DNA of 64,000 bases from Ciceribacter lividus (GCF_003337715.1 NZ_QPIX01000007.1:186001-250000), one strand, 5' to 3'; positions 7,703 through 16,717 are shown, counted from the stretch's first letter. Notes: generated from the sequence alone by a model not told the origin. Numbers and translations: made by a program.

Positions 7703-8369
7703 TGCCGATAGCGTTCGAACCTCGCTCGATACGAGCGGCTTTGTCTCACGTGACGATTTCCTTCCCGATGACACCTTTCGCGCACTCAACGAGCTGGTTT
7801 TGCAGTCATGGAACGGCGGGAACGGTTGGCGTACGAGGGTCAAGGGGCCTGGGGGGGCAAGAGTGTTGCCGCTCCAACCACCGTCTAGAATCGCCAAAAT
7901 TCGCTCCCTGCTGGACGAGCACGCGAACAGTGCCAGTTCTGAATTCAGCTATCTGTATCACTCGCTTCATGAAGAAAATGACGAGTCTGGCCTTATCGGG
8001 AAAATCACGGCGGCCGTGATCGAAGGATGGAATCCGCTAATCAACGACTTGATTGGCGAATGGAGCCACACCAATTTTTCTCTAACCGCATACACGCCGT
8101 CTTGTTTTCTGGACTCGCACACGGATCACGATCCCGGCGTGTCACGGTACCAGATCACCCTGCTACTTTACTTCGGTGACGCAGGGAAAGAGACGCAGCA
8201 AGCCGGTCTGGTTTTCGACTATCTTGGAAAAAGGTCGATCATTCCGGCCAGTCCAAATCGGGCCGTAATGTTTGTTCCTTCGCCGGAAACAAACCATGGA
8301 ATTCCCCGTGCGGACGAAACCGTGGCGTCTGATTACGCCCGCCTCGCATTCTCAGGTTGGCTGATCTGA
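7692..8369 (+). CDS. Prolyl-4-hydroxylase-like Fe(II)/2OG oxygenase
   Basis: A 225-residue enzyme of the 2OG-Fe(II) oxygenase superfamily, a different subfamily from the three cupins before it. The iron ligands are H143-x-D145 (SHTDHD) and H202 (TNHGIP). Arg217 in YARLAFSGW is placed to bind the 2-oxoglutarate carboxylate. I chose the ATG at 7692 because AAAGGAG sits 7 bases upstream; a TTG one codon earlier is also open. The gene overlaps its predecessor by 11 bases and abuts the exporter gene. Two Pro-containing GPR motifs in the precursor make proline or arginine hydroxylation plausible, but this is inference. Confidence 0.75.
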   Translation: MLPSADSVRTSLDTSGFVSRDDFLPDDTFRALNELVLQSWNGGNGWRTRVKGPGGARVLPLQPPSRIAKIRSLLDEHANSASSEFSYLYHSLHEENDESGLIGKITAAVIEGWNPLINDLIGEWSHTNFSLTAYTPSCFLDSHTDHDPGVSRYQITLLLYFGDAGKETQQAGLVFDYLGKRSIIPASPNRAVMFVPSPETNHGIPRADETVASDYARLAFSGWLI

Positions 8370-10166
8370 ATGAAACATACTCATGTCGAGCTTGTTTGGA
8401 AGCTTAGCCTGCTTGCCCTTATCGGTCGCGAATTTTGGCTACCCTATTCAGTAACATTGTCGCTGGTGATCGCGTCGACGATCCTCTCGGCGCTTGCACC
8501 ATTGCTTTTCGGCAAGATTATCGACGGATTAACTCAGGGATATAATGGATCACAAGCGGATGTGCTTCTGCTAGTCATTGTATATCTATTGATCCAGCTC
8601 GCGTCATCCGGATTGAAGGCGATTTCAAACTACGTAGCAGCTTCTCGTAGCGAGACTATCTCACATTATCTTCGGACGAGTCTAACTGAGAGGATTTTCC
8701 ACAGAGGAGCCAATCACTCGGCGATCCTAAACGAAGATCGCGGCAAAACGTTATCATTGTTTAGCCGGGACATAGAATCCCTGTGGGATCTATTTGGATT
8801 TGCCATCCTTGATATCATCGCGTCATCTATCATGATCTTTACTCTATGTATCGTCGTATTCTCTATAAACGACGTCTTGGGCATTATCATCATCGCGATC
8901 TCCGCGGTGTTTTCAATTGCCTTCTATTTGAACGGGCACCGGGTCAGAACTTACTTTGCTGCGGCCTCGCCCAAATTTGATCGTATGATCGGCTTCATCA
9001 ACTCGGCCCTTAGCGGCTATGAAACCATCGTGTCCTTCCGCGCCCAGCGGTGGGCGAACGAGCTAATCACTCGGAAAAGCCGGGATGTCACCGAGCTTGC
9101 GAATAGAGCGCACCTGAGATCGACGACCTTCACCTTCATCACGTCAACTGTAAACCTCTGCGGACTTCTTCTGGTTTGGCTATTGTGCCTGCCGTCGCTG
9201 CTCCAACAAGGTCCAGCCTATGTAGAAATTACGTTGGGGCAATTCCTTGCCGTGTTGGCGTATTTCGCGATGATCATGAGCCCCTTGGAGAACATAAGCG
9301 GATCGGCGAAGGCAATTACGAAGGGTATGGTGTCAATAGAACGTCTGTCCTCATTTCTGCGTCACTCTCATGAACCCAATGATCAACCGCAAACCTCTGG
9401 GCTGTCGGTCTCCCGAGCCAACTCTCCGGAGACGCCAGTCATCGAAGTATCGGGACTGGAGTGCGAGGGAGTGAGCGACGCCGCCACAAAGCCCATCCTC
9501 AACGGGCTGTCCTTCAGCGTTGCCCACGGTCAGATGATTGGTCTGGCCGGCGAATCCGGAAGTGGCAAATCGACGCTCTTACGGGCTTTGGGGAGATTAG
9601 CTGAACCGAGCGGCGGCGAGATATCCTATTTCGGAACCACTATCTGCTCGTTTCCAGAAGACGAGTTTCGGCAGAAAGTCACATATGTGCCTCAATCCGC
9701 CGCGCTATTCCCTGTGAATTTTAGACAGAACATTACCCTGGTCGAACGTGATGATCAAAACAGTGACGACCTGCGCGAGGCCGCGACGGCAGCATCCGCA
9801 GCCGCCTTCGTAGACAGATTCGACGATCATGTTGATATGGAGCGGTCTGGATTGTCAGGAGGCGAAGCCCAACGACTTTCACTCGCAAGAGCGTTCTTCC
9901 GGGAGTCTTCCATCCTGTTGGTCGATGAACCTACCAGTGCGTTGGACTTCACGAATAGCGTAGCGGTTGCTGATTCCTTGAGGGCAGCGGCCCGACGAGG
10001 GGCCGTCGTGGTGGCGTCGCACGACAAACATGTGCTCGAAAGATGCTCGTATGTGCTTCTACTTACAGATGGCGCGATCGCCGCGCGTGGAAGCCATTTT
10101 GATTTGGATGCGAAATCCAGTTTGTACCGTTCAATCATCTCGTCGCAAGGGGATAACCGTGTTTAA
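8370..10166 (+). CDS. ABC exporter (fused membrane and ATPase domains)
   Basis: The 598-residue half-transporter has about six membrane helices in residues 20-310 and a nucleotide-binding domain from about 355. Walker A is GESGSGKST (394-402), the signature is LSGGEAQRLSLARA, and Walker B is ILLVDEPTSAL. It starts directly after the preceding TGA. There is no N-terminal C39 peptidase domain, so leader removal, if it occurs, must use another protease. It most likely exports the modified peptide and may confer self-resistance. Codon use is AT-richer than the chromosomal ABC gene at 23874, consistent with horizontal origin. Confidence 0.9.
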   Translation: MKHTHVELVWKLSLLALIGREFWLPYSVTLSLVIASTILSALAPLLFGKIIDGLTQGYNGSQADVLLLVIVYLLIQLASSGLKAISNYVAASRSETISHYLRTSLTERIFHRGANHSAILNEDRGKTLSLFSRDIESLWDLFGFAILDIIASSIMIFTLCIVVFSINDVLGIIIIAISAVFSIAFYLNGHRVRTYFAAASPKFDRMIGFINSALSGYETIVSFRAQRWANELITRKSRDVTELANRAHLRSTTFTFITSTVNLCGLLLVWLLCLPSLLQQGPAYVEITLGQFLAVLAYFAMIMSPLENISGSAKAITKGMVSIERLSSFLRHSHEPNDQPQTSGLSVSRANSPETPVIEVSGLECEGVSDAATKPILNGLSFSVAHGQMIGLAGESGSGKSTLLRALGRLAEPSGGEISYFGTTICSFPEDEFRQKVTYVPQSAALFPVNFRQNITLVERDDQNSDDLREAATAASAAAFVDRFDDHVDMERSGLSGGEAQRLSLARAFFRESSILLVDEPTSALDFTNSVAVADSLRAAARRGAVVVASHDKHVLERCSYVLLLTDGAIAARGSHFDLDAKSSLYRSIISSQGDNRV

Positions 10167-11223
10167 GGTGCGGTTGGGTGCAGATATGGAGAGGCTATCC
10201 GCGGAAGAATTTAAGCTCGCTGGAAAGCCTTCCAAACCTCTTCCGGGCGTACTGAAACCTCTGGCTTTTCTCTCGCACGAGTGGTGCTCGATCAACGATC
10301 TGCGGCAGGCTGGAGTGTGCCCGGAAAGTGTCGAGGCGTTGATCAGAACGGGAGTGCTTTCCTTTGGAATCGGCCGAGAGACTTTTCCGCATGCAGCAAG
10401 AGCGTTTTACGAGACCCAGTTTCCAGTTCACGCTGCCGCATTCCCCTTGTTGAATTGGTTGGAAGGGCCGTTGCCGATCAATACAATCTGGATCGGGCTT
10501 CCGCTCTGCCATTTGACGAACATCCGACATTCGACAGCAACGGGGCTCGCGAGCGTGCTGGATGGATCGAACGGATCCATTATTCCTCTCCTAGGAATCT
10601 TCCCATTCATGAACCCGACCGAAAAGTGCCTTGAATACCTGCATCGGACTCACACCTTGGCCTGCGATGCAGGCAAGCGTCTGGGAGCGCTCGGCGGTGA
10701 TCACCGGGTCGCGTGGGCACTCTTGGAAGCGGTGCGCCGCTCGGCACCGGCCGATCTTCAGATGAGGTATATCCATATTGATGCGCACCATGACCTGTAT
10801 GGATCAATGGACAATGTCGGGGCCGGCAATGTCGCTCATTCTAACTTTCTGCTGAAGCTTCTCGCGAATGGTACTATCGACGAAGCGGTTTTGATAGGCT
10901 GCCGGGATGACCCGGTGCCGATCAACCAGATTTTGGAGCGAGGGTTTGGTGTGGCTTCTGTCGCTGACTATTCATCTGCCCCAAAAGCGACAAGGGCGAA
11001 GCACTACACCCATCTCTCGATAGACCTTGATATTATCGATCCATCTATCATTCCTGACGTATCCAGCCCTCTTGCGGGAGGTTGGTCCGTGCAAACGTTG
11101 AAGACGACTATTCGGGACATTTTGGTGAACGAGACCATAGATAGCGTCTCGCTTGTTGAACCTGGAATGAGCACAGCCTCGGCTGTGATAGCCAAAGACA
11201 TTCTGGAGGCTTTGAGTGGGTAG
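10159..11223 (+). CDS. Arginase-fold enzyme, putative peptide arginase
   Basis: The 354-residue enzyme of the ureohydrolase superfamily keeps all six manganese ligands: H182 in GGDH, D208, H210 and D212 in DAHHD, and D289 and D291 in SIDLDIIDP. Glu334 (VEPG) matches the arginase active-site Glu. About 130 residues precede the catalytic domain, including a small helical segment EALIRTGVLSFG resembling winged-helix peptide-binding domains. I chose GTG 10159, with AAGGGG 7 bases upstream; it overlaps the exporter stop by 8 bases. Peptide arginases such as OspR convert Arg to ornithine in RiPP precursors, and the precursor here carries three Arg in its C-terminal segment. A metabolic arginase is less likely given the extension and setting. 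Confidence 0.82.
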   Translation: MFKVRLGADMERLSAEEFKLAGKPSKPLPGVLKPLAFLSHEWCSINDLRQAGVCPESVEALIRTGVLSFGIGRETFPHAARAFYETQFPVHAAAFPLLNWLEGPLPINTIWIGLPLCHLTNIRHSTATGLASVLDGSNGSIIPLLGIFPFMNPTEKCLEYLHRTHTLACDAGKRLGALGGDHRVAWALLEAVRRSAPADLQMRYIHIDAHHDLYGSMDNVGAGNVAHSNFLLKLLANGTIDEAVLIGCRDDPVPINQILERGFGVASVADYSSAPKATRAKHYTHLSIDLDIIDPSIIPDVSSPLAGGWSVQTLKTTIRDILVNETIDSVSLVEPGMSTASAVIAKDILEALSG

Positions 11224-11773
11224 GAAAATGAAAAGAGATTACCGTGTGAAACGTGTACCAGAATACGAGATCGACGCGCCCACCGCGAAGCAGATTGTGG
11301 CACTGCTGGACGAAAATTTCCCCGACACCTTCGACGGTAGAACCTATTTTAAGCAACTACCGCACTTCCGTTATCTGGCGTTTGACGGCGAAACCGTCAT
11401 CGGCCAGGCAGGTGTTGATCACCGTGTTATTAGGGCGGGGGGAAAGATCATCAGGATCTTCGGGATTGTCGACCTATGCGTCACGCCGACGCATCGCGGC
11501 GTCGGTTTGGCCAGCAACCTTCTGAAGCAGATCGAAAATCTGGCGGCCGTGTCCAATGTCGACTTTCTTGTTTTGATGGGAGATGTTGACGCACTCTACA
11601 TCGCGAATGGCTTTCAACACGTGGGCTCGGCGATGACAAAGTGGCTAGCTGTGGAAGAAGTAGAAAGCTTCAGTCTGATCGAGCGAGATCTCTCGTATTG
11701 CTTCCTCGTCAAGCCGGTTCGTGGCGAAAGCTGGCCATTGGGTCCAATCGATATGCTGGGCTATCTCTTTTGA
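11216..11773 (+). CDS. GNAT-family N-acyltransferase of the peptide cluster
   Basis: The 185-residue GNAT protein has the acyl-CoA binding motif VTPTHRGVGLASNLL (Q/RxxGxG/A type) at about 99-113. I chose GTG 11216 because GGAGG lies 6 bases upstream and the start overlaps the arginase stop by 8 bases, the same geometry as the preceding junction. An ATG at 11228 is the alternative. The tail WPLGPIDML recalls the C-terminus of the Nod-factor acyltransferase NodA, though overall likeness was not tested. It may acylate the peptide, for example the new ornithine side chain or the N-terminus, or act as a self-protection enzyme. Confidence 0.75.
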   Translation: MGRKMKRDYRVKRVPEYEIDAPTAKQIVALLDENFPDTFDGRTYFKQLPHFRYLAFDGETVIGQAGVDHRVIRAGGKIIRIFGIVDLCVTPTHRGVGLASNLLKQIENLAAVSNVDFLVLMGDVDALYIANGFQHVGSAMTKWLAVEEVESFSLIERDLSYCFLVKPVRGESWPLGPIDMLGYLF

Positions 11774-12067
11774 TTCACTGAATACCCCAGAGTTACGTAG
11801 ACACCCTCGCGCTAGATTCCCTGCGGCACATGCGGATCAAGCAGCGGGCAATAGCGGGTTCTTGGGGCCTGTCACGAATTTCGTGTACGCGCGTGCGGTT
11901 GAACGTCCGCGTTCGAGGTGAGAGGTGAGAGGTGAGAGGTGGCTTTACTCTGTCGCGCAGGTTGATGCGACAGTGTTGTATTCTATCGTAGGGCTATAGC
12001 GTGAACGTAGTGATCATCACTATCGGTCGCGGCCCGCCATTTTCCCCTTATCTCTTCCTCGACATTC
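11774..12067. other. Gap at the right edge of the peptide cluster
   Basis: There is no gene in these 294 bases. They contain an inverted repeat CACGAA-T-TTCGTG (11873-11885) and a second one TAGTGAT-C-ATCACTA (12008-12022) near the end of coxG, either of which could act in termination or recombination. Composition returns to chromosomal style across this gap, so the right boundary of the acquired segment probably lies here. No tRNA was recognised. Confidence 0.45.
11915..11940. repeat. Short tandem repeat of GAGGTGA
   Basis: The 7-base unit GAGGTGA occurs three times in direct succession, followed by a partial fourth copy, between the GNAT gene and the coxG-like gene. It looks like a slippage-prone microsatellite. 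There are no spacers, so it is not a CRISPR array. Confidence 0.85.
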
Positions 12068-12544
12068 TCAAGCGGACGGCAAGGCCTGGTCCTGTGTAGC
12101 CGGACCGCCGACAAGCTCGGAGAAGCGGGAGAAGAACTCGCCTGCCAGCTTCTTGGCGGTCGAGTCGATGAGCCGGCTGCCGAGCTGGGCAATCTTGCCA
12201 CCGACTTCCGCCTTGACGTTGTAGGTCAGTATGGTGACCGCCTCTCCATCCGCCGCAAGCGCGACGTCGGCGCCGCCCTTGGCAAAGCCCGCGATTCCGC
12301 CTTTCCCCTCGCCGCTGATCGTATAGGAGCGTGGCGGGTCAAGGTTCGAAAGTGCAACAGCCCCCTCGAACTTCGCCTTGATTGGACCGATCTTCAAAAC
12401 GACCTTCGCCGACATGTCGGTATCGCTCGTCTTGTCGAGGCTCTCGCAGCCGGGGATGGCCTGCCGGAGAATTCCGGGGTCGTTCAGGGCCTGCCAGACG
12501 GCGCCGATCGGCGCCTCGATACGTTCCGTTCCGCTCATGTCCAT
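12068..12544 (-). CDS. CoxG-like SRPBCC protein
   Basis: The 158-residue protein matches the carbon monoxide dehydrogenase subunit G family (START/SRPBCC fold), with the N-terminal pattern SGTERIEAPIGAVWQALND and a conserved GEGKGGIAGFAKG turn. CoxG helps deliver or assemble the membrane-associated CO dehydrogenase or carry quinone. No coxMSL genes are nearby, so here it may be a stand-alone ligand-binding protein. GGGAGGA lies 8 bases before the ATG at 12544. It shares the strand with pncB, 74 bases downstream of its start. Confidence 0.8.
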   Translation of the reverse strand: MDMSGTERIEAPIGAVWQALNDPGILRQAIPGCESLDKTSDTDMSAKVVLKIGPIKAKFEGAVALSNLDPPRSYTISGEGKGGIAGFAKGGADVALAADGEAVTILTYNVKAEVGGKIAQLGSRLIDSTAKKLAGEFFSRFSELVGGPATQDQALPSA

Positions 12545-12618
12545 CGGCCGATCCTCCCGTTTTGCAAGCTCCTCGCCGGCAGCTTACAGGCGCCTCGATC
12601 CGCTTGGCAAGGCGGCGA

Positions 12619-13923
12619 TCAGACGACGACAGGCTGTTCGACCCGACCCACGCCGCCGAAGAATTTCAGGTACCGTTCGATCTCCGCGGAATCGCCAGTC
12701 GCCTTGCGTGGATTGTCGGAGAGTTTGACGGCCGGTCGGCCGTTGGCCTCGCTCACCTTGCAGACGAGCGAGATGGGTTTCAGGCTCTCGATCTCGCGCG
12801 GCGCACAGCCTGCAAAGTCGTTGGTGAGATTGGTCCCCCAGCCGAAGCTCATCCGGACCCTGCCCTCGAAGTGCCGGTACGTGTCGATGATCGCGTCGAC
12901 GTCGAGCGCATCCGAAAAGATCAAGAGCTTCTGGCGTGGATCGCGGCCCATCTTCCGCCACCACTCGATGATTTCCTCGCCACCCTCGATGGGCGGTGCG
13001 CTGTCAGGGCGAAACCCGGTCCAGTCGGCAACCCAGTCGGGCGCATCACGCAGGAAGGCCGCTGTGCCGAACGTATCCGGCAGCACGATCAGCAAGTTGC
13101 CGCCGTAGAGCTGCTTCCAGTCGCGCAGCACCTGATAGGGAGCGGCTGCGAGTTCGGCGTCGTTCCGTGCCAGCGCCGCCAGGACCATGGGCAATTCGTG
13201 GGCGTTGGTGCCGACCGCCTCGAGGTCGGAGTCCATCGCGAGCAGGACATTGCTGGTGCCGGTGAAGGCGGGGCCGATCCCCTCCTTCAGGGCTTCGACG
13301 CACCAGCGTTGCCAGAGGAAACTATGCCGGCGGCGCGTACCGAAATCGGAGATTCTCAATCCCGGGAGGTCACGCAAGCGTTCAACCTTCGCCCACATCT
13401 TGGCCTTGGCACGGGCATAGAGTACGTCGAGCGTAAAGAGACCCAGCGACTTCATGACGGCACGCGAGCGCAGCTCATTGATGATCGAAAGCGCCGGAAT
13501 CTCCCACATCGTGGTCTCCTTCCAGCGTCCATGGAAGTGCAAAACGTACTGGCCGTTCTTCTTGGACAGCTCGTATTCCGGGAGTTGAAAGTCGGCAAAC
13601 CAGCTCAGAAACTCCGGCTCGAATATCTGCGACTTGCCGTAGAACGTGTTGCCGGCGAGCCAGATCGCCTCCTTCTTCGTGAGGCGCAGCGAGCGGGCAT
13701 AATCGAGTTGCTCGCGCAGTTCTCCCTCGTCGATCTCGTCGGCGAGACGTACGGTCGTCGTCCGGTTGATCAGGCTGAAGGTGGCGTCGACGTCCGGATA
13801 CCGTTTCCAGATCATCTGCAGCATCAGAAGCTTGTAGAAGTCGGTGTCGATCAGGCTTCGGACAATGGGATCGAGCTTCCAGGTGTGGTTGTACACACGG
13901 GTTGCGATATCGGTCTTGGTCAT
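12619..13923 (-). CDS. pncB: Nicotinate phosphoribosyltransferase
   Basis: The 434-residue enzyme makes nicotinate mononucleotide from nicotinate and phosphoribosyl pyrophosphate in the NAD salvage pathway. The length and start ([19 protein letters not shown]) are those of rhizobial PncB. The [11 protein letters not shown] segment contains the His that is phosphorylated during the ATP-linked cycle, and [12 protein letters not shown]-type residues near 350 ([12 protein letters not shown]) form the phosphate-binding region. It is encoded in front of the coxG-like gene on the same strand. Confidence 0.95.
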   Translation of the reverse strand: MTKTDIATRVYNHTWKLDPIVRSLIDTDFYKLLMLQMIWKRYPDVDATFSLINRTTTVRLADEIDEGELREQLDYARSLRLTKKEAIWLAGNTFYGKSQIFEPEFLSWFADFQLPEYELSKKNGQYVLHFHGRWKETTMWEIPALSIINELRSRAVMKSLGLFTLDVLYARAKAKMWAKVERLRDLPGLRISDFGTRRRHSFLWQRWCVEALKEGIGPAFTGTSNVLLAMDSDLEAVGTNAHELPMVLAALARNDAELAAAPYQVLRDWKQLYGGNLLIVLPDTFGTAAFLRDAPDWVADWTGFRPDSAPPIEGGEEIIEWWRKMGRDPRQKLLIFSDALDVDAIIDTYRHFEGRVRMSFGWGTNLTNDFAGCAPREIESLKPISLVCKVSEANGRPAVKLSDNPRKATGDSAEIERYLKFFGGVGRVEQPVVV

Positions 13924-14109
13924 CGGATGTCCGCCCTGCCAGAAACGGCCGGGTCAGGCCGCCAGTTCACGAGCCGGCCAGAGGGTCGACTGCTTCCGAC
14001 GCAACCTTATCGAAAAAACCTCTACCAAAGTCCATAGCAGAACGGAGACTTATGCCTGCCCGCCATTACGCGGCCGGGGCCAATATTCCCCGCAAACACA
14101 TGGCCGAGG

Positions 14110-15072
14110 TCAGTAGCCCGCCTTGCGGTCAACGACATGCTGGAGCGGCATGCCCGATTCGAACCGCTCGATCTGTTCCTCGACATGAGCAAACAGGGCC
14201 TTGACGTCGGAGGCGGCGGCCGCGTGCGGCGTTACAATCACGTTTTCCATGCCCCACAGCGGGCTTTCCGTGGAAAGCGGCTCCTGTTCGAATACGTCGA
14301 GCGAGGCTCCCCCGAGGACACCGTTTTCAAGCGCGGCAATAACATCAGCCTCGACCTGGCTGCCGCCCCGCCCGGCATTGATGAAGACCGGCTTGCCGAG
14401 CGCACCGCCCTGACGCAGCCGGGCAAACAGACGCGCCTCGTAAATGCCCCGCGTATCGGGCGTGAGCGGCAACAGGCCGACAAGGATGTCGGTCCGGTCG
14501 AGGAATGCATCGAGGCCGTCGGCATCGAAGGTCTCGACACCATCGATCATCTTCGCGGTTCGCGACCAGCCGATGACGTTGAAGCCCATGACCTTGAGTT
14601 TCCGGACAGCGTCCTGGCCGAGAACGCCGAGCCCCATGACGCCGACGGTCAGATCGCGCGCCTCCGGCTGCGGATCGATTTCGCGCCAGACCCGCGCTCG
14701 CTGCTGCATCGCATAGGCCGGAACGCGGCGCAGATGGGCGAGCGCCTGCAGCACGACCCATTCGCTCATGCGGTCGGTCAGGCTGCGATCCACGAAGCGC
14801 ACAACGGGCAAGTCCGGCAAGTCATAGGCCGAGAGAATGTGATCCACACCGGCTCCACCGGAGAAGATCACTTTCAGGCCGCCTGCGCGAACGAAGAGCT
14901 GCGGGTCCGGCTTCCAGACCACCGCATAGGGAATGCCGCTCAGATCGCGACCGGCATTTTCGGGCAGCGCCATATCGATGACTTCGCGGCCGGCGAAGGC
15001 GTTCGTGAGCGCAGCCATGACGCTGGCACGGCCGAACTTAAGATCAATGACGACGGGGCTCTTCTCGGCCAT
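14110..15072 (-). CDS. ghrA: Glyoxylate/hydroxypyruvate reductase A type dehydrogenase
   Basis: The 320-residue D-2-hydroxyacid dehydrogenase reduces glyoxylate or hydroxypyruvate with NAD(P)H. It has the Rossmann motif GVMGLGVLGQDA, the FINAGRGG segment, and a catalytic His in VTPHAAAASD. The open frame extends further upstream, but the ATG at 15072 (MAEKSPVV) gives the family length and avoids overlap with the ABC gene ending at 15089. It lies downstream of the yej genes on the same strand and may be co-transcribed. Substrate preference within the GhrA/phosphoglycerate-dehydrogenase group cannot be read from sequence. Confidence 0.87.
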   Translation of the reverse strand: MAEKSPVVIDLKFGRASVMAALTNAFAGREVIDMALPENAGRDLSGIPYAVVWKPDPQLFVRAGGLKVIFSGGAGVDHILSAYDLPDLPVVRFVDRSLTDRMSEWVVLQALAHLRRVPAYAMQQRARVWREIDPQPEARDLTVGVMGLGVLGQDAVRKLKVMGFNVIGWSRTAKMIDGVETFDADGLDAFLDRTDILVGLLPLTPDTRGIYEARLFARLRQGGALGKPVFINAGRGGSQVEADVIAALENGVLGGASLDVFEQEPLSTESPLWGMENVIVTPHAAAASDVKALFAHVEEQIERFESGMPLQHVVDRKAGY

Positions 15073-15088
15073 GGGATACCTTATCCTG

Positions 15089-16717
15089 CTACTCACTGAT
15101 TGCGGCGGTCCTGACCGCCTCGAGATTGAAGGCCGCGGCGAGCAGAGCCCGTGTGTATTCGTTTTTTGGCGCGCCGAAGATGTCCGCGGCCGGCCCCTGC
15201 TCCACCACCTGCCCTGCGCGCATGACGATGACGTCGTTTGCAAGCGCCTTCACGACGCGCAGATCGTGACTGATGAAGAGGTAGGCGAGGTCGTGGCGCT
15301 TCTGCAGGTCACGCAAGAGGTCGACCACTTGCGCCTGTACGCTCATGTCGAGCGCAGAGGTCGGTTCGTCGAGCATGACGAAACGCGGCTTCAGCACCAT
15401 GGCGCGGGCGATCGCTATGCGTTGACGCTGGCCGCCGGAGAACTCGTGCGGGTAGCGCCACCGGGTCGCGGTGTCGAGCCCCACTTCCTCGAGTGCCCAG
15501 CAGACCCTTGCATCGCGCTCATCCGCAGAAAGATCGCGTTCGTGAACCTTCAGTCCCTCGGCAATGATCTCGCCGACCGACATGCGGGGGCTCAGGGAAC
15601 CATAGGGATCCTGGAAGACGATCTGCAGGCGGTTGCGCAGCGGACGCATGTCCTTGTGCGAATAGCCATCGATTTCCTGGCCGATGAAGCCGATGCGCCC
15701 CGTCGAGGAAATCATGCGCGCGAGCGCCAGTCCGAGCGTCGTCTTGCCGGAACCGGATTCGCCGACCACGCCGAGCGTCTGCCCGGCCCGTAGCACCATG
15801 TCGACACCATCCACCGCCTTGACGTGATCGACGACCTTGCGCAGGAAACCCGCCTTGATCGGAAACCAGACACGAATGTCCTTGCCTTCCATCACGATCG
15901 GCTTGCCGGGATCGGTCGGCGGTGGCTCGCCGCGCGGCTCGGAGGCGAGGAGATGACGCGTATAGGCATGCTGCGGGTTCGAGAAGATTTCTTCAACGGG
16001 GCCGCTTTCGACAATACGCCCTCCGGTCATGACGCAGACGCGATCGGCGAACTTGCGGACAATGCCGAGGTCATGGGTGATGAACAGCATCGACATGCCG
16101 TGGGTCGCCTTCAGCGAGCGCAGGAGCTCGAGGATCTGTGCCTGAACGGTAACGTCGAGCGCGGTCGTCGGCTCGTCGGCGATCAGCAGCTTCGGACGGT
16201 TGGCGAGCGCCATGGCGATCATCACGCGCTGGCGCTGCCCGCCCGAAAGCTCGTGCGGATAGGCGGCAAGTCGCTTCTCCGGATCACGAATGCCGACCTG
16301 ACGCAACAATTCCAGCGTCCGGTCGCGCGCCGCCGATCCGCTCGTCGCCTGATGCAGGGCGAGTATTTCGCCGATTTGCTTCTCTATGGTGTGGAGCGGA
16401 TTGAGCGAAGTCATCGGCTCCTGGAAGATCATCGTGACATCGTTGCCACGCACACGACGAAGATCAGTCTCTGGAAGCTTCAGCAGGTCACGACCCTCGA
16501 AGAGGATCTCGCCCGACGGATGGCTTGCCGCCGGGTAAGGCAAAAGTCGCAGGACAGAGTTCGCCGTTACGGATTTGCCGGATCCCGACTCGCCGACCAA
16601 GGCGACGACCTCGCCCGGCCGGACGTCGAAGCTCACGCGATCGACCGCGAGCGTCTCTCCGTCGCCCTGGCGGAAGGCGACCGAAAGGTCCCGGACCGAG
16701 AGAAGCGCCTCCGTCAT
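15089..16717 (-). CDS. yejF: Peptide ABC importer ATPase YejF (two ATPase domains)
   Basis: The 542-residue protein has two complete nucleotide-binding domains. The first has Walker A GESGSGKS near residue 40 and [16 protein letters not shown]. The second has GESGSGKTT near 315 and [16 protein letters not shown]. Two fused OppD/OppF-like halves define YejF. It overlaps yejE by four bases and energises the YejABEF importer of oligopeptides and microcin-like peptides. In Sinorhizobium meliloti this system is linked to tolerance of plant NCR peptides. Confidence 0.93.
   Translation of the reverse strand: MTEALLSVRDLSVAFRQGDGETLAVDRVSFDVRPGEVVALVGESGSGKSVTANSVLRLLPYPAASHPSGEILFEGRDLLKLPETDLRRVRGNDVTMIFQEPMTSLNPLHTIEKQIGEILALHQATSGSAARDRTLELLRQVGIRDPEKRLAAYPHELSGGQRQRVMIAMALANRPKLLIADEPTTALDVTVQAQILELLRSLKATHGMSMLFITHDLGIVRKFADRVCVMTGGRIVESGPVEEIFSNPQHAYTRHLLASEPRGEPPPTDPGKPIVMEGKDIRVWFPIKAGFLRKVVDHVKAVDGVDMVLRAGQTLGVVGESGSGKTTLGLALARMISSTGRIGFIGQEIDGYSHKDMRPLRNRLQIVFQDPYGSLSPRMSVGEIIAEGLKVHERDLSADERDARVCWALEEVGLDTATRWRYPHEFSGGQRQRIAIARAMVLKPRFVMLDEPTSALDMSVQAQVVDLLRDLQKRHDLAYLFISHDLRVVKALANDVIVMRAGQVVEQGPAADIFGAPKNEYTRALLAAAFNLEAVRTAAISE

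Noticed and set aside
10159-11223. Metabolic arginase or agmatinase
   Set aside because: The long N-terminal extension and embedding between an exporter and a GNAT in a peptide cluster make arginine catabolism unlikely, though it cannot be excluded without assay.
11915-11940. CRISPR-like repeat
   Set aside because: The units are 7 bases and directly adjacent with no spacers; it is a simple tandem repeat.
11774-12067. tRNA gene serving as integration target
   Set aside because: No cloverleaf or anticodon arm could be recognised in the gap.
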